Shown: positions 46,453 through 55,339 of the stretch, one piece after another | Layout: each line of letters starts with the position of its first letter | Numbering within the stretch: the first letter of the stretch is position 1 | Assembly: GCA_963763305.1 (NCBI GenBank) | Contig: CAVXNP010000002.1 | Span: forward strand, 1 to 64,000 | Direction: 5' to 3' | Source: CAVXNP01 sp963763305 | Lineage (GTDB): Bacteria > Pseudomonadota > Gammaproteobacteria > Xanthomonadales > Rhodanobacteraceae | Length of the DNA stretch: 64,000 bases | The notes under the pieces: generated by a model | Database searches by the model: none | What the model saw: the letters and a program-made list of their open reading frames with translations, nothing else | What the model was told of the DNA's origin: nothing | Program-made: the position numbers and the translations under genes

Positions 46453-46458
46453 TATAAT
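46453..46458 (+). promoter_or_regulatory. -10 box for rimO
   Basis: A perfect TATAAT, 36 bases before the rimO start, in the divergent gap with the hydrolase gene. No clear -35 hexamer at 16-18 bases. Confidence 0.5.
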
Positions 46459-46493
46459 CGCCGGCTTTTACCATTGCGTTGACGGCAGCTCCC

Positions 46494-47813
46494 ATGGCCC
46501 AGGTTTCCCCCCGTATCGGTTTCGTCAGCCTGGGTTGCCCCAAGGCGCTGGTCGACTCCGAGCGCATTCTCACCCAGCTCAAGGTCGAGGGCTACGAAAT
46601 CGTGCCCAGCTACGGCGCGGCCGACGCGGTGGTGGTCAACACCTGCGGCTTCATCGACGCGGCGGTGCAGGAGTCGCTGGACGCGATCGGCGAGGCGCTG
46701 CACGAGAACGGCAAGGTGATCGTCACCGGCTGCCTGGGCAAGCGCGCCGAGTTGATCCGCGAGGCCTATCCGGAGGTGCTGGCGATCAGCGGGCCGCAGG
46801 ACTACGCCAGCGTGATGAGCGCGGTGCACACGGCATTGCCGCCGCGGCACAACCCGTTGCTGGACATCATTCCCGATACCGGGGTGAAGCTGACCCCGAA
46901 GCACTACGCCTACCTGAAGATCTCGGAGGGCTGCAATCATCGCTGCAGCTTCTGCATCATCCCCTCGATGCGCGGCAACCTGGTGTCGCGCCCGGTGGAC
47001 GAGGTGCTGCTGGAGGCCGAGAAGCTGGTCAAGGGTGGAGTAAAGGAGTTGCTGGTGATCTCGCAGGACACCAGCGCCTACGGCGTCGACCTGAAGTACG
47101 CCGAGCGCGGCTGGCGCGGGCGCCAGTACCGGACGCGCATGACCGAGCTCTGCGAGGGGCTTTCCGAGCTTGGCGCGTGGACGCGTCTGCACTACGTCTA
47201 CCCGTACCCGCACGTGGACGAGGTGATGCCGCTGATGGCCGACGGCAGGCTGCTGCCGTACCTGGACATCCCGTTCCAGCACGCCAGCCCGCGCCTGCTG
47301 AAACTGATGAAGCGCCCGGGCAACATCGAGCGGACGCTGGAGCGCATCCAGGGTTGGCGCCGCGAGGTGCCGGAGATCACCCTGCGCAGCACCTTCATCG
47401 TCGGCTTTCCCGGCGAGACCGATGCCGAGTTCGAGCAGCTGCTGGCCTTCCTGCGCGAAGCGCAGCTCGATCGCGTGGGTGCCTTCGCCTACTCGCCGGT
47501 GGACGGGGCCAGGGCCAACGAGCTGCCCGATCCGGTACCGGAGGAACTGAAGGAAGACCGCCTGGAGCAGTTCATGGCGGTACAGGCGGAAATTTCCGCG
47601 GCCAAGCTGCAGCGCAAGGTAGGCCGGCGCATCACGGTGCTGGTGGACGAGGTCGGTGCCGACGGTGCGGTCGCGCGTTCGTCGGCTGACGCACCGGAGA
47701 TCGACGGCGTGGTGCGGGTAGCCGACGGGCAAAGGCTGAAACCGGGCCAGTTCGTCGAGGTGGTGGTGGATGCGGCCGACGAACACGACCTGCACGCGCA
47801 TCTGGCAGGCTAG
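46494..47813 (+). CDS. rimO: Ribosomal protein S12 methylthiotransferase
   Basis: 439 residues from ATG 46494. The N-terminal MTTase domain carries three cluster cysteines (Cys15, Cys51, Cys80: VSLGCPK, NTCGF, VTGCLGK). The radical-SAM motif is CNHRCSFC (Cys147, 151, 154). A C-terminal TRAM domain (ITVLVDEVGADGAVARSSAD) ends the protein. RimO attaches a methylthio group to Asp88 of S12. An upstream TTG would add five residues and is less likely. Confidence 0.96.
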   Translation: MAQVSPRIGFVSLGCPKALVDSERILTQLKVEGYEIVPSYGAADAVVVNTCGFIDAAVQESLDAIGEALHENGKVIVTGCLGKRAELIREAYPEVLAISGPQDYASVMSAVHTALPPRHNPLLDIIPDTGVKLTPKHYAYLKISEGCNHRCSFCIIPSMRGNLVSRPVDEVLLEAEKLVKGGVKELLVISQDTSAYGVDLKYAERGWRGRQYRTRMTELCEGLSELGAWTRLHYVYPYPHVDEVMPLMADGRLLPYLDIPFQHASPRLLKLMKRPGNIERTLERIQGWRREVPEITLRSTFIVGFPGETDAEFEQLLAFLREAQLDRVGAFAYSPVDGARANELPDPVPEELKEDRLEQFMAVQAEISAAKLQRKVGRRITVLVDEVGADGAVARSSADAPEIDGVVRVADGQRLKPGQFVEVVVDAADEHDLHAHLAG

Positions 47814-47824
47814 GGCGACGTAGC

Positions 47825-48625
47825 GTGCGCTACCACGCGCCGGCTCGCGACGCGATCGCCAGGGGCGTGTTCGACCGCCTGCCGCTGGCCGCCTGGAGCA
47901 GCTACCGGCCCCTCCTGGAAGCCCCCGAATGGCCGTCGATCGACACGCTCAACGCCTGGCGCCCCGACACGCCGTCATGGCGATTCGTGGCGCAGACCCC
48001 GGCCTTGCTCGGCGACGGGCTGCATTATGAGCAACGCATCGCCAGCCGTGGCGAGATCGCCACTCGCCCATGCAACTGGCACGACCTGTTCAATGCGCTG
48101 GTCTGGCTGCGGCATGCCGGCCTCAAGCAGGCGCTGAACCGGCAGCAGGTGGCCGAGATCGGGCGCATGGGTCCCAGGCAGCGCTCGCGCCCGCAATACG
48201 CGCTGACCCACTTCGACGAGGCCGGGGTGGTGGTGACCCTGCGCTCGTCGCGGCTGCTGGCGCTGTGGGACGCGCATGACTGGCATGGCCTGTTCTGGCG
48301 CCACCGCGATGCCTGGCGGGATGGAGAGGCCAGCGTGCTGGTGTTCGGCCACGCCTTGCTCGAGCACGCCTTGACCCCCGACAAACTGCTGGTGGGCAAG
48401 GCGATCGTCTGTCGGGCCGATGGCGCCGACAGCGATGCCTGCGCCCGGCTGGCCCGGGCGATCGCTGCGGGCAGCTGCCTGCGCGATCCGCTGGAACTGC
48501 GGCCGTTGCCGCTTTCAGGGCTGCCGGGCTGGCACCCGGATAGCGACAGCGAGGCGTTTCATCTCGGTGCCCCGTGCTATCAACCGCGCCGCGCGGACCG
48601 GAGCTACCCGCCGCCGCTGGACTGA
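47825..48625 (+). CDS. DUF3025 domain protein
   Basis: 266 residues with a GTG start, 11 bases after rimO. Conserved blocks CNWHDLFNALVWLRHAGLKQ, ALTHFDEAGVVV and LVFGHALLEHAL match DUF3025, a family found in proteobacteria without known activity. The His/Glu-rich FGHALLEH pattern could be catalytic or metal-binding, but this is unproven. Probably co-transcribed with rimO. Confidence 0.85.
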   Translation: MRYHAPARDAIARGVFDRLPLAAWSSYRPLLEAPEWPSIDTLNAWRPDTPSWRFVAQTPALLGDGLHYEQRIASRGEIATRPCNWHDLFNALVWLRHAGLKQALNRQQVAEIGRMGPRQRSRPQYALTHFDEAGVVVTLRSSRLLALWDAHDWHGLFWRHRDAWRDGEASVLVFGHALLEHALTPDKLLVGKAIVCRADGADSDACARLARAIAAGSCLRDPLELRPLPLSGLPGWHPDSDSEAFHLGAPCYQPRRADRSYPPPLD

Positions 48626-48692
48626 GCGTTGCGTACGCGGCATTGACGGGGCCGCTGGCAAGCTCACCACGCACCGATTCCGGATCGCCGAC

Positions 48693-49079
48693 TTGATTCC
48701 CCGCTTTCGCGACCACGCTGCCAACGAGCGCACCTACCTGGCGTGGGTACGCACCGCGATCACCATCATGGCGTTCGGCTTCCTGCTGGAACGGTTCGAC
48801 CTGCTGCTGGCGTTGGGCAGCGCCAGCCCGGTGCGTGGCGGTACGGCACCGTTGCCCGCGCACGCCGCCGAGTGGGTGGGGTTGCTGCTGATCGTGTTCG
48901 GCGCGCTGATGATCCTGCTCGCCTCGATGCGTTTCGTGCGTCACCGCGGCGAGATCGACACCGACGGCATCCATCCCCACGTGATCGGCATGGGCGAAAA
49001 GCTGTTGACCTCGATCCTGCTGGTGGTCGCCGCCTTCCTGGTGTTCTACGTGTTTCAGGAAATACCCTGGCTGCGGTGA
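48693..49079 (+). CDS. YidH-like DUF202 membrane protein
   Basis: 128 residues if translation starts at TTG 48693, which gives the family N-terminus LIPRFRDHAANERTYLAWVR. Three hydrophobic segments follow (about 22-45, 62-82, 108-125). DUF202 proteins such as YidH are small inner-membrane proteins of unknown function. No ATG is available in the frame nearby. Ends four bases before the inverted-repeat element. Confidence 0.78.
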   Translation: MIPRFRDHAANERTYLAWVRTAITIMAFGFLLERFDLLLALGSASPVRGGTAPLPAHAAEWVGLLLIVFGALMILLASMRFVRHRGEIDTDGIHPHVIGMGEKLLTSILLVVAAFLVFYVFQEIPWLR

Positions 49080-49082
49080 GGA

Positions 49083-49247
49083 TAGGAGCGTGGGCCGTAG
49101 AAACTTTGGAGAGCGAGATGGTGCTATCGCCATAGGGTGCGACTATCGGAGGGGGCGCATAGCCATGCTATGCAAGCCCGACGAGAGGCGCAGCCTATGG
49201 ATGAGAGCATCATCGCAGCCCAAAGATTTCTGCGGCCCACGCTCCTA
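49083..49247. mobile_element. 165-bp inverted-repeat element, copy B (MITE/REPIN-like)
   Basis: Terminal inverted repeats TAGGAGCGTGGGCCGTAGAA / TTTCTGCGGCCCACGCTCCT-A, same orientation and nearly the same sequence as 31929-32088. No transposase. On the minus strand its last bases are the TAG stop of greB. If the element is removed keeping one TA, the greB frame would read on (TAT CCT CAC) into the DUF202 3' end, so here the insertion appears to have created the stop. Confidence 0.85.
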
Positions 49248-49748
49248 GTCGGTGTAGTTCACCGAGACGATCGCAAAGCCGGTCCTGCCGCCGGGCAACT
49301 GCGCCTCGAATTCGTCGTCCACGCGTTTCTTCAGCGCTGCCCGCGCCAGTGGCGAGTCCACGCTGATCCAGCCACGCCTGGCGTCGGTCTCGTCCGGACC
49401 GACGATGCGGTAGACCACGGTGTCGCCGCTGGCGAGGTTTTCCAGTTCGATGCGGGCGCCGAAAAATACCGCCCGGGGATCGGCTGGCGTACCTTCGGCC
49501 ACCTTCAGCGCGGGAATGCGCTTGCTCAGGTAGCGCACGCGCCGGTCGATCTCGCCGAGTTGCTTCTTGCGGTAGGTGTATTCGGCGTTTTCCGAACGGT
49601 CGCCCTCGGCCGCCGCGGCGGCCAGCGCCTTGACCACTTCCGGCCGCAGCGTATGCCACAGGTGATCGAGCTCCTGCTTGAGCCGCTCGAAACCGGCGCG
49701 GGTGATGATCGCCGTCGACGACGGTGCCGGGGCGCGCCAGCGGCTCAT
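49245..49748 (-). CDS. greB: Transcription elongation factor GreB
   Basis: 167 residues. The N-terminal coiled coil (FERLKQELDHLWHTLRPEVV...AAAEGDRSENAEYTYRKKQL) with acidic tip residues D/E in GDRSENAEY reaches the RNA polymerase secondary channel to trigger cleavage of backtracked RNA; the C-terminal FKBP-like domain ends VSVNYTD. YRKKQLGEIDRRVRYL is GreB-like. The TAG stop lies in the adjacent repeat element. The start overlaps the upstream gene's stop by 4 bases. Confidence 0.92.
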   Translation of the reverse strand: MSRWRAPAPSSTAIITRAGFERLKQELDHLWHTLRPEVVKALAAAAAEGDRSENAEYTYRKKQLGEIDRRVRYLSKRIPALKVAEGTPADPRAVFFGARIELENLASGDTVVYRIVGPDETDARRGWISVDSPLARAALKKRVDDEFEAQLPGGRTGFAIVSVNYTD

Positions 49749-50995
49749 GCGGCAAGGCGTCCGGCCAGGTGTTCGATTTCCGCGCGCAGCGGATGGTCCG
49801 GCCAGGCGAGCGCGAGCTTGTCCAGCAGCACGCTCGCCTCGGCGCGCTGGCCCAGTGTGTCGCCGAGCAAGCGCCCGGCCAGCAGGCCCAGCCGTGGCGC
49901 CTGCTCGCCGCGTGGCCAGGCTCGCAGGTAGCCACGGCACAGGCGTAGCGCCAGGCGCGGCATGCCCAGCCGTTCGGCCTGGTCGGCCAGGCCGGCCGTG
50001 TTGCCGGGGTCGTCCGGGATGAAGCGCGGATCCAGTTCGACGCACTCCTGCAGCATCGCCAGCGCAGGACGCGGTTGGCCAGCGGCAAGCAACCCGGCGA
50101 TCCGGATCTGTCCATGCACGAGCAGCCCGTCGCGCAGCCCCTGCCGACGCAACAGATCGCGATAGGCCTGATGCAGCGAGGCGGGCGCAAGCCGGTCCTG
50201 CAGCCGCGGCACCAGCAGCGCGATCGCCGCATGCGGCTGGTCCTGGGCCAGTTCGGTCACTCGTTCGAGCAACTGCTGGTCGGCATCCCGGCCGCTGGCG
50301 TCGACCAGGGCCTGAGAAGCCGGCTCCAGCCCAAGCTGCTCATGGCGCAGATGGATCAGGCCCCCCATCAGATGGAAGGCCAGGATGATCAGGTAGGTGT
50401 AAATGAAGGCGAACGACGGCAACGCCAGCAGCCGGGGCAGCCACCCAGTAGCGATCGATGCGGCCAGCACCAGCGTCACCAGCAACAGGTTGATCGCCAC
50501 CGGAATCAGGTAATGCGCGCCGAACCTGCCGATGATCCGCACGATCTGGCGCGGGTCCAGTGCCAGCAGCAGGTTGGCATCGAACGCCAGCGACATGTCG
50601 ATCGCCGGCAACAGCAACGCGGCGGCCATCAAGACCAGCCACAGCGCACCCGGCCAGAACAACGCGCTCAGCATGCCGATGGCAATCGCCGTCAGGTGAA
50701 TCGCCACCAGCGCCCAGCCGGCAGCTGGGTTGCCTTCCACGCCGACCTCCGGCGGATCGGCGAAGCCGTTGGCGGTGTGCAGCATGCAGTCGGCCGCGTA
50801 GTGCCAGGTGTAGCCCCATACCGCGGCAGTCGCCAGCATGCCGATGAACCCGGGCAGCAGGGCAGTGTAGTGAGCCACTGCCAGCGCCGCGCAGGTGGCC
50901 AGTGCGGTGCCGCGCAACGGATACCCGAATGCCGCGGCCAGGCGCGCATCGAAGGGGGTGTCCACCGCGACCGTGGCGATGCGGGTTGCGGGCAT
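49745..50995 (-). CDS. Membrane protein with C-terminal TPR-like region, unknown function
   Basis: 416 residues from ATG 50993-50995. The N-terminal half has about six hydrophobic helices (GTALATCAALAVAHYTALLP, GYTWHYAADCMLHTANG..., LVTLVLAASIATGWLPRLLA and others); the C-terminal 170 residues are helical and Leu/Ala/Arg-rich with TPR-like spacing (LADQAERLGMPRLALRLCRG). I recognise only a general resemblance to DUF4013-type membrane proteins. The start overlaps the small gene before it (TGATG) and the end overlaps greB. Confidence 0.65.
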   Translation of the reverse strand: MPATRIATVAVDTPFDARLAAAFGYPLRGTALATCAALAVAHYTALLPGFIGMLATAAVWGYTWHYAADCMLHTANGFADPPEVGVEGNPAAGWALVAIHLTAIAIGMLSALFWPGALWLVLMAAALLLPAIDMSLAFDANLLLALDPRQIVRIIGRFGAHYLIPVAINLLLVTLVLAASIATGWLPRLLALPSFAFIYTYLIILAFHLMGGLIHLRHEQLGLEPASQALVDASGRDADQQLLERVTELAQDQPHAAIALLVPRLQDRLAPASLHQAYRDLLRRQGLRDGLLVHGQIRIAGLLAAGQPRPALAMLQECVELDPRFIPDDPGNTAGLADQAERLGMPRLALRLCRGYLRAWPRGEQAPRLGLLAGRLLGDTLGQRAEASVLLDKLALAWPDHPLRAEIEHLAGRLAA

Positions 50996-51345
50996 CAGCG
51001 GGGGTTCTTCCAGCGTGCGCCGGGGACCACCCATCGCCGATCGGGTCGATGGCCGTGGCGGGCATACAGCGCGGGCGCCAGAAATGCGGTTTCCGCCAGC
51101 GTGCGACGGAGCTTGCAGCAAAAAAACCGGACCCTCGCCGGGGCGACCCGGAGCCGCCATTCGGCCACGGACAGCGGCTGCCGGCAAGCCTCGGAGTCGC
51201 GGTCGGCCTCTCTGGCTGCCAACACGCGGCGGGCGGCGTAGCCCTCGGCGTCGGCAATCTGTCCGTGGCGGCGGACGAGGCGCGTCGCAGTGGCGATACG
51301 GATGCGTTCGGTGCGTCCGGCCATGGGGGCATGCATGCGCGGCAT
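50995..51345 (-). CDS. Small basic protein, unknown function
   Basis: 116 residues, Arg/Ala-rich, no signal peptide, with a Cys pair (FFCCKLRRTL). Support is moderate: G/C-ending codons match neighbours and its TGA overlaps the next start (TGATG), a coupling used by many real genes here. No family recognised. It could be a shadow frame of GC-rich DNA, so treat it as tentative. Confidence 0.4.
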   Translation of the reverse strand: MPRMHAPMAGRTERIRIATATRLVRRHGQIADAEGYAARRVLAAREADRDSEACRQPLSVAEWRLRVAPARVRFFCCKLRRTLAETAFLAPALYARHGHRPDRRWVVPGARWKNPR

Positions 51346-51400
51346 TCCGTGCAGGAGGTGACAGCGGATTGTAGCGACCCCCGCGACGGTAGCGCGTCCT

Positions 51401-52168
51401 TCAACGGCCGCTGACGTGCAGATGCCTGCTACGTCGCTTGAGCGTGCGCAGGACGACCAGCACGCAGATGCCGAAGGCGAACATGATCGCCCACAGGCGG
51501 TCTTCGCTGAGCCAGCGCTGCCAGGACTGCCCCTGGATGAGCACGTCGCGCGCGGCCTCGAGCACGAAAAAGGCCGTGCACACGCCGAACAGGCCGTTGT
51601 ATTCGCGCCTCAGCACGGTGCGCAGGCTGAACTCCAGTGCAGGCGCCCGCCATTGTCTCCATGCCGGAAGGAACGTGGGTGTGGTGGTCGCCCAGGCCTG
51701 CCAGGCCTCGCCGTAGCTGCTCTGCAGGAACGCTTCCTCGGCGGCGATCACCCGTTCGATGAACAGCGCATAGCCGAGCCAGAACAGCAGCAACAACCAC
51801 CATGCATTCGCCGCCAGCACGAAGCCGCTCATGACCATGGCGTTGGCCACGTACAGCGGGTGACGGACGATCGAATACATGCCTTCGGTGTTGAGCTGCT
51901 CGGCCCGTTGTTCGCGGGTGTTGCGACCGGAGGTGCCATGCGGCACGAACCCGACCGTGCACCAGCGCAGGGCCAGGCCGGCCAGGGAAAGCAGCAGTCC
52001 GACGGTACTCAACAGATCGATCGCGCGGTCACCCCGGAAGGCGAGCGGACCGGGAAAGACCAGTGCCAGCCCCAGCACCGGCAGCAGCACGATGCCGGCG
52101 ATGCCGCGGTGGCGGAACATCCAGCGTCCCTGTGCCTCCAGGTTCCCGGTCAGACGATCGTTCGACAT
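51401..52168 (-). CDS. Isoprenylcysteine carboxyl methyltransferase-like membrane protein
   Basis: 255 residues from ATG 52166-52168. About six hydrophobic segments. The conserved ICMT/PEMT-type block TEGMYSIVRHPLYVANAMVM, then an acidic helix IERVIAAEEAFLQSSYGEAW, matches the SAM- and lipid-binding C-terminus of this superfamily. An additional hydrophobic C-terminal region follows (LWAIMFAFGICVLVVLRTL). The methyl acceptor is unknown. Divergent from the lytic transglycosylase gene. Confidence 0.82.
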   Translation of the reverse strand: MSNDRLTGNLEAQGRWMFRHRGIAGIVLLPVLGLALVFPGPLAFRGDRAIDLLSTVGLLLSLAGLALRWCTVGFVPHGTSGRNTREQRAEQLNTEGMYSIVRHPLYVANAMVMSGFVLAANAWWLLLLFWLGYALFIERVIAAEEAFLQSSYGEAWQAWATTTPTFLPAWRQWRAPALEFSLRTVLRREYNGLFGVCTAFFVLEAARDVLIQGQSWQRWLSEDRLWAIMFAFGICVLVVLRTLKRRSRHLHVSGR

Positions 52169-52303
52169 GATGTGCTTTCCCTCACGCCACCCTCGCGGAT
52201 GAGACTTGTACCGCAGCAAGCGCTATTCATCTGCTGCCGAGCTTGGTCGGTCGCGGCCACGTTGCGGTATGGTTGAGACTGTCCCCAAAGTGAACTGCGC
52301 GTC

Positions 52304-53791
52304 ATGGTATTTAAGCTGTCACGTTTTTCCCGAATCTTTCCATTGGCTGCTGCGCTGACGTTGCTGTCTGCCTGCGCGAGTACGCCCGCCAGCCGCACGT
52401 CGGCCCCGGTGGACGCGCTCTACGGTCAGCTCGACGAGGCCAGCAAGGGCTACGAGACCGCGTTGCAGCAGGCGCGGGAGGGCGACAGCAAGGCATCCGA
52501 GAAGACCCTGACCCATTCACTGGACCAGTTGAAGAAGGCCGCCGCGCAGTGCGGCGACGCACCCGGCTGCGACCCGCAGCGTTTTTTCTCGGTGTTCGAC
52601 CGGCTGCTTCGGCTGAAGGATGGCAGCTTTCTGGTAGGGGACGACCTGGACACGGTGGGCGACGCGCCCGAGGGCGGCCTGGGTGATCGCACCGGTGCGG
52701 CCAGCCTGCCGCAGGCGCAGCGCAGCGTGACCCTGCTGCGTGGACAGAAGCTGTCCGAACTGATCGCGATGAACGGTCCGGTCAAGGCGGCGCTGGAGAT
52801 GTGGCTGACCCAGTGGCGCTCCAACCTGGTCAATACCTGGATCAACTACCAGTACATGCGTTACGAGATGTGGCCGCAGTACAAGAAGGCGGACCTTCCC
52901 GAGGCGCTGCTGTTCGGCATCATGGCGAAGGAGTCCGGCGGCAAGGTGCATGCCGTGTCGCGCTCGGGCGCTTCGGGCCCGCTTCAGTTCATGTACGCCA
53001 CCGGTCTGCGTTTCGGCCTGAACAACGACGACGGCTTCGACACCCGCTTCGATCCGGCGCAGTCCGCGCGCGCCAACGCCGAGTACCTGGACGAGCAGCT
53101 GCGGGTATTCAACAACAACCTGGAGCTGGCGCTGGCCGCGTACAACGGCGGTGAAGGGCGCATGCGCCGGCTGGCCGGCAGCCAGCCGGAGGTGAGCTTC
53201 TACGACCCGCGCATTTACAACCAGCTGTCGCGCGAGACGCGCGACTACGTGCCGGCCGTGCTGGCCGCTGCATGGCTGTTTCTGCACCCGGACAGCTACA
53301 ACCTGCAGTTCCCCCGGATCGACGGGGCACCCGGCCACATCACCCTGAAGCGGGCCGCCTCTTTGACCGAGCTGACCGTGTGCCTGGGCGCCGCCGGCGG
53401 GGTCGACGATGGCTGGTTCCGCACCCTGCGCAATCTCAACCCGCGGCTGGATCCGCAGGATTCGCAGCCGGCGGGTACCGAACTGGCGGTACCCAAGCTC
53501 CTGGAGAAGCCGTACGCCTCGCGCTGTGTGGAGGGGCCATGGCCGATCCTGGCCAACGACCTGCACACCGCGGTGATCCCCACCGTCGAGACCCCGCATG
53601 CGCGTCGTACCTCGCTGGCGGCATCCTCGCGGCACTCCCGCCGCTATGTGGTCCGCCGGGGCGACACCCTGTCCGGCATCGTGCATCGACTGGGTTGCTC
53701 GGGCGTGGCCGATATTTCCCGCATCAACGGCCTGCCCAACCATCGCCTGCGCATCGGGCAGGTGCTGACCCTGCCTGCCTGCCGTCGCTGA
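52304..53791 (+). CDS. MltD-like membrane-bound lytic transglycosylase
   Basis: 495 residues. Lipoprotein signal with lipobox LLSAC. The goose-lysozyme-type SLT domain has the catalytic Glu in MAKESGGKVHAVSRSGASGP, LQFMYATGLR, then NAEYLDEQL and ALAAYNGGEGRM. A single C-terminal LysM (RYVVRRGDTLSGIVHRLGCS) binds peptidoglycan. It cleaves the glycan with 1,6-anhydro-muramyl ends at the outer membrane. The long N-terminal segment (about 35-190) before the SLT domain is less typical of E. coli MltD. Confidence 0.88.
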   Translation: MVFKLSRFSRIFPLAAALTLLSACASTPASRTSAPVDALYGQLDEASKGYETALQQAREGDSKASEKTLTHSLDQLKKAAAQCGDAPGCDPQRFFSVFDRLLRLKDGSFLVGDDLDTVGDAPEGGLGDRTGAASLPQAQRSVTLLRGQKLSELIAMNGPVKAALEMWLTQWRSNLVNTWINYQYMRYEMWPQYKKADLPEALLFGIMAKESGGKVHAVSRSGASGPLQFMYATGLRFGLNNDDGFDTRFDPAQSARANAEYLDEQLRVFNNNLELALAAYNGGEGRMRRLAGSQPEVSFYDPRIYNQLSRETRDYVPAVLAAAWLFLHPDSYNLQFPRIDGAPGHITLKRAASLTELTVCLGAAGGVDDGWFRTLRNLNPRLDPQDSQPAGTELAVPKLLEKPYASRCVEGPWPILANDLHTAVIPTVETPHARRTSLAASSRHSRRYVVRRGDTLSGIVHRLGCSGVADISRINGLPNHRLRIGQVLTLPACRR

Positions 53792-53822
53792 CGCGGGGGA
53801 CAATCACTCCAGCGTGCGCCGT

Positions 53823-54257
53823 TCAGGCCGCGCTGACGGTACGCAGCCAGTGCGCTCCGGCCGAGCCCTGGCTGCCGCTGTGCAGGTGCTTGAGTTCGCG
53901 CACCACCCGCAGCACCTGGCGGTGCTGCGGCCTCAGCAGGGGATGCGGCAAGGCACGGGTCTGGTGATAGGCCGCAGCCAGCCATAGCGCGATCCCGCGA
54001 AGCGCCACCTCGGAGTTGGCCGAGCAGGCCCGGGCGTAGGCCAGATCGGTGCCCTCGGTTCTGGCCGGGTCGGTCCAGCCGCGATCCGGTGCGGTCGGTG
54101 AGCCGCCGCCGGGCATACTTTGGCCGATCTCGCGCAATGCCAGCGAGGCCAGCCGCGTGCGCCGATGTTGCGGCAGCGCCAGGATGGTGCGGTGAATGTG
54201 CCGCAGTTGGCGGGCGAAGCGATGGTGTCGATAGATGGCGAGAAAGTGGTTGAGCAT
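53823..54257 (-). CDS. Hypothetical basic protein
   Basis: 144 residues from ATG 54255-54257. His- and Arg-rich N-terminus (MLNHFLAIYRHHRFARQLRH) and a helical, Leu-rich C-terminus; no signal peptide, no recognised domain. Codon use is like its neighbours. It lies between the convergent MltD-like gene and psd, on the psd strand, 139 bases after psd. The start is uncertain, since the frame is open further upstream. Confidence 0.5.
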   Translation of the reverse strand: MLNHFLAIYRHHRFARQLRHIHRTILALPQHRRTRLASLALREIGQSMPGGGSPTAPDRGWTDPARTEGTDLAYARACSANSEVALRGIALWLAAAYHQTRALPHPLLRPQHRQVLRVVRELKHLHSGSQGSAGAHWLRTVSAA

Positions 54258-54396
54258 TGGCTTGGCAACCCCGCAACAGGGCGTCCGCGAAAGCGGGCGC
54301 ACGGTAAGGAGGCTGCAGCATAGTTGCGCTGAACGGCCGAAACCAGCGATAAGCGTCACAAAACGACATTTAACGTCACGCGTCTGACGCGAAGGG

Positions 54397-55239
54397 TCAC
54401 CCCATGGTGCCGAGGGTCTGGCCGAGCCGGACCACCTGCAGTGGCTGAAGATCCTCGCGCAGGGTCGCGCGATCGCCCGGCAGCAACACAATGACGGTCG
54501 AGCCCATGTTGAAGCGGGCCATCTCGCTGAAGCGCTCCAGGGTGATGCCCTGCCCGGCGAACGACTTGCGTCGGATCGACGACGCGTACGGCGGGATCAC
54601 CAATCCGTCCCATACGGTGGCTACCGAGGAGACCAGAATGGCTCCGACCATGACCACCGCGAACGGCCCATGCTCACCGTCGAAATGGCACACCAGCCGT
54701 TCGTTGCGGGCAAACAGCCGAGGAATGGCCTCCACCGCGAACGGAGCCACGCTGAAGATGCGGCCCGGGACGTGGACGGTCTCGCGCAGGGTGCCGGTCA
54801 GCGGCATGTGCACCCGGTGGTAGTCCCGCGGCGACAGGTAGACGGTGACAAAGCGCCCGTTGCGGAACGGAGTGGCTGCCGCCTCATCGCCGAGCAGCTC
54901 GGCGGCGCTGTAGTCCTGGCCCTTGGCCTGGAAGATCCGACCCTCGCGGATCGGACCGGCCTGACTGATGCGGCCATCGGCCGGGCACAGCAGGGCTGAG
55001 GGGTCCGGCTCGGCCTGGCGCGCGCCAGGACGCAGCTCGCGGGTGAAGAATGCATTGAAATGCGGGTAGGCCGTGGTGTCCGGCTGCGCCGCTTCGTTCA
55101 TGTCCACCTGGTAGCGGCGCACGATCTGGCTGATCAGGAAATCCTTCCACGGCCGCCAGGTCCAGCGGGTGGCCCGGTAGACGATCCGGGAGAGGAAGCG
55201 ATGGGGCAGGATGTACTGCAGGAATACTTGAGGTGACAT
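54397..55239 (-). CDS. psd: Phosphatidylserine decarboxylase proenzyme
   Basis: 280 residues. Makes phosphatidylethanolamine. The self-cleavage site is MGST in MARFNMGSTVIVLLPGD (Ser at about 247 becomes the pyruvoyl group; E. coli has LGST), near the C-terminus as expected. Other blocks: FNAFFTRELRPGAR, PADGRISQAG, YLSPRDYHRVHMP (catalytic Asp-His). Full length for the small bacterial class. ATG is at 55237-55239. Confidence 0.95.
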   Translation of the reverse strand: MSPQVFLQYILPHRFLSRIVYRATRWTWRPWKDFLISQIVRRYQVDMNEAAQPDTTAYPHFNAFFTRELRPGARQAEPDPSALLCPADGRISQAGPIREGRIFQAKGQDYSAAELLGDEAAATPFRNGRFVTVYLSPRDYHRVHMPLTGTLRETVHVPGRIFSVAPFAVEAIPRLFARNERLVCHFDGEHGPFAVVMVGAILVSSVATVWDGLVIPPYASSIRRKSFAGQGITLERFSEMARFNMGSTVIVLLPGDRATLREDLQPLQVVRLGQTLGTMG

Positions 55240-55339
55240 CGCTCAAGTATGGCCCAAAGCAGCGGAAAAGCGGCAAGCCGCAGGGTATGCCCGATGGTGG
55301 CTTGCCCCTGCGGCAGCTTGCTGCTTCCCCGGCGCTGTT

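Noticed and set aside
55277..55314. Inverted repeat GCCGCAGGG / CCCTGCGGC as a terminator of the FG-GAP gene
   Set aside because: The stem is plausible but the 20-base loop and the absence of a T-run make it too weak to call.
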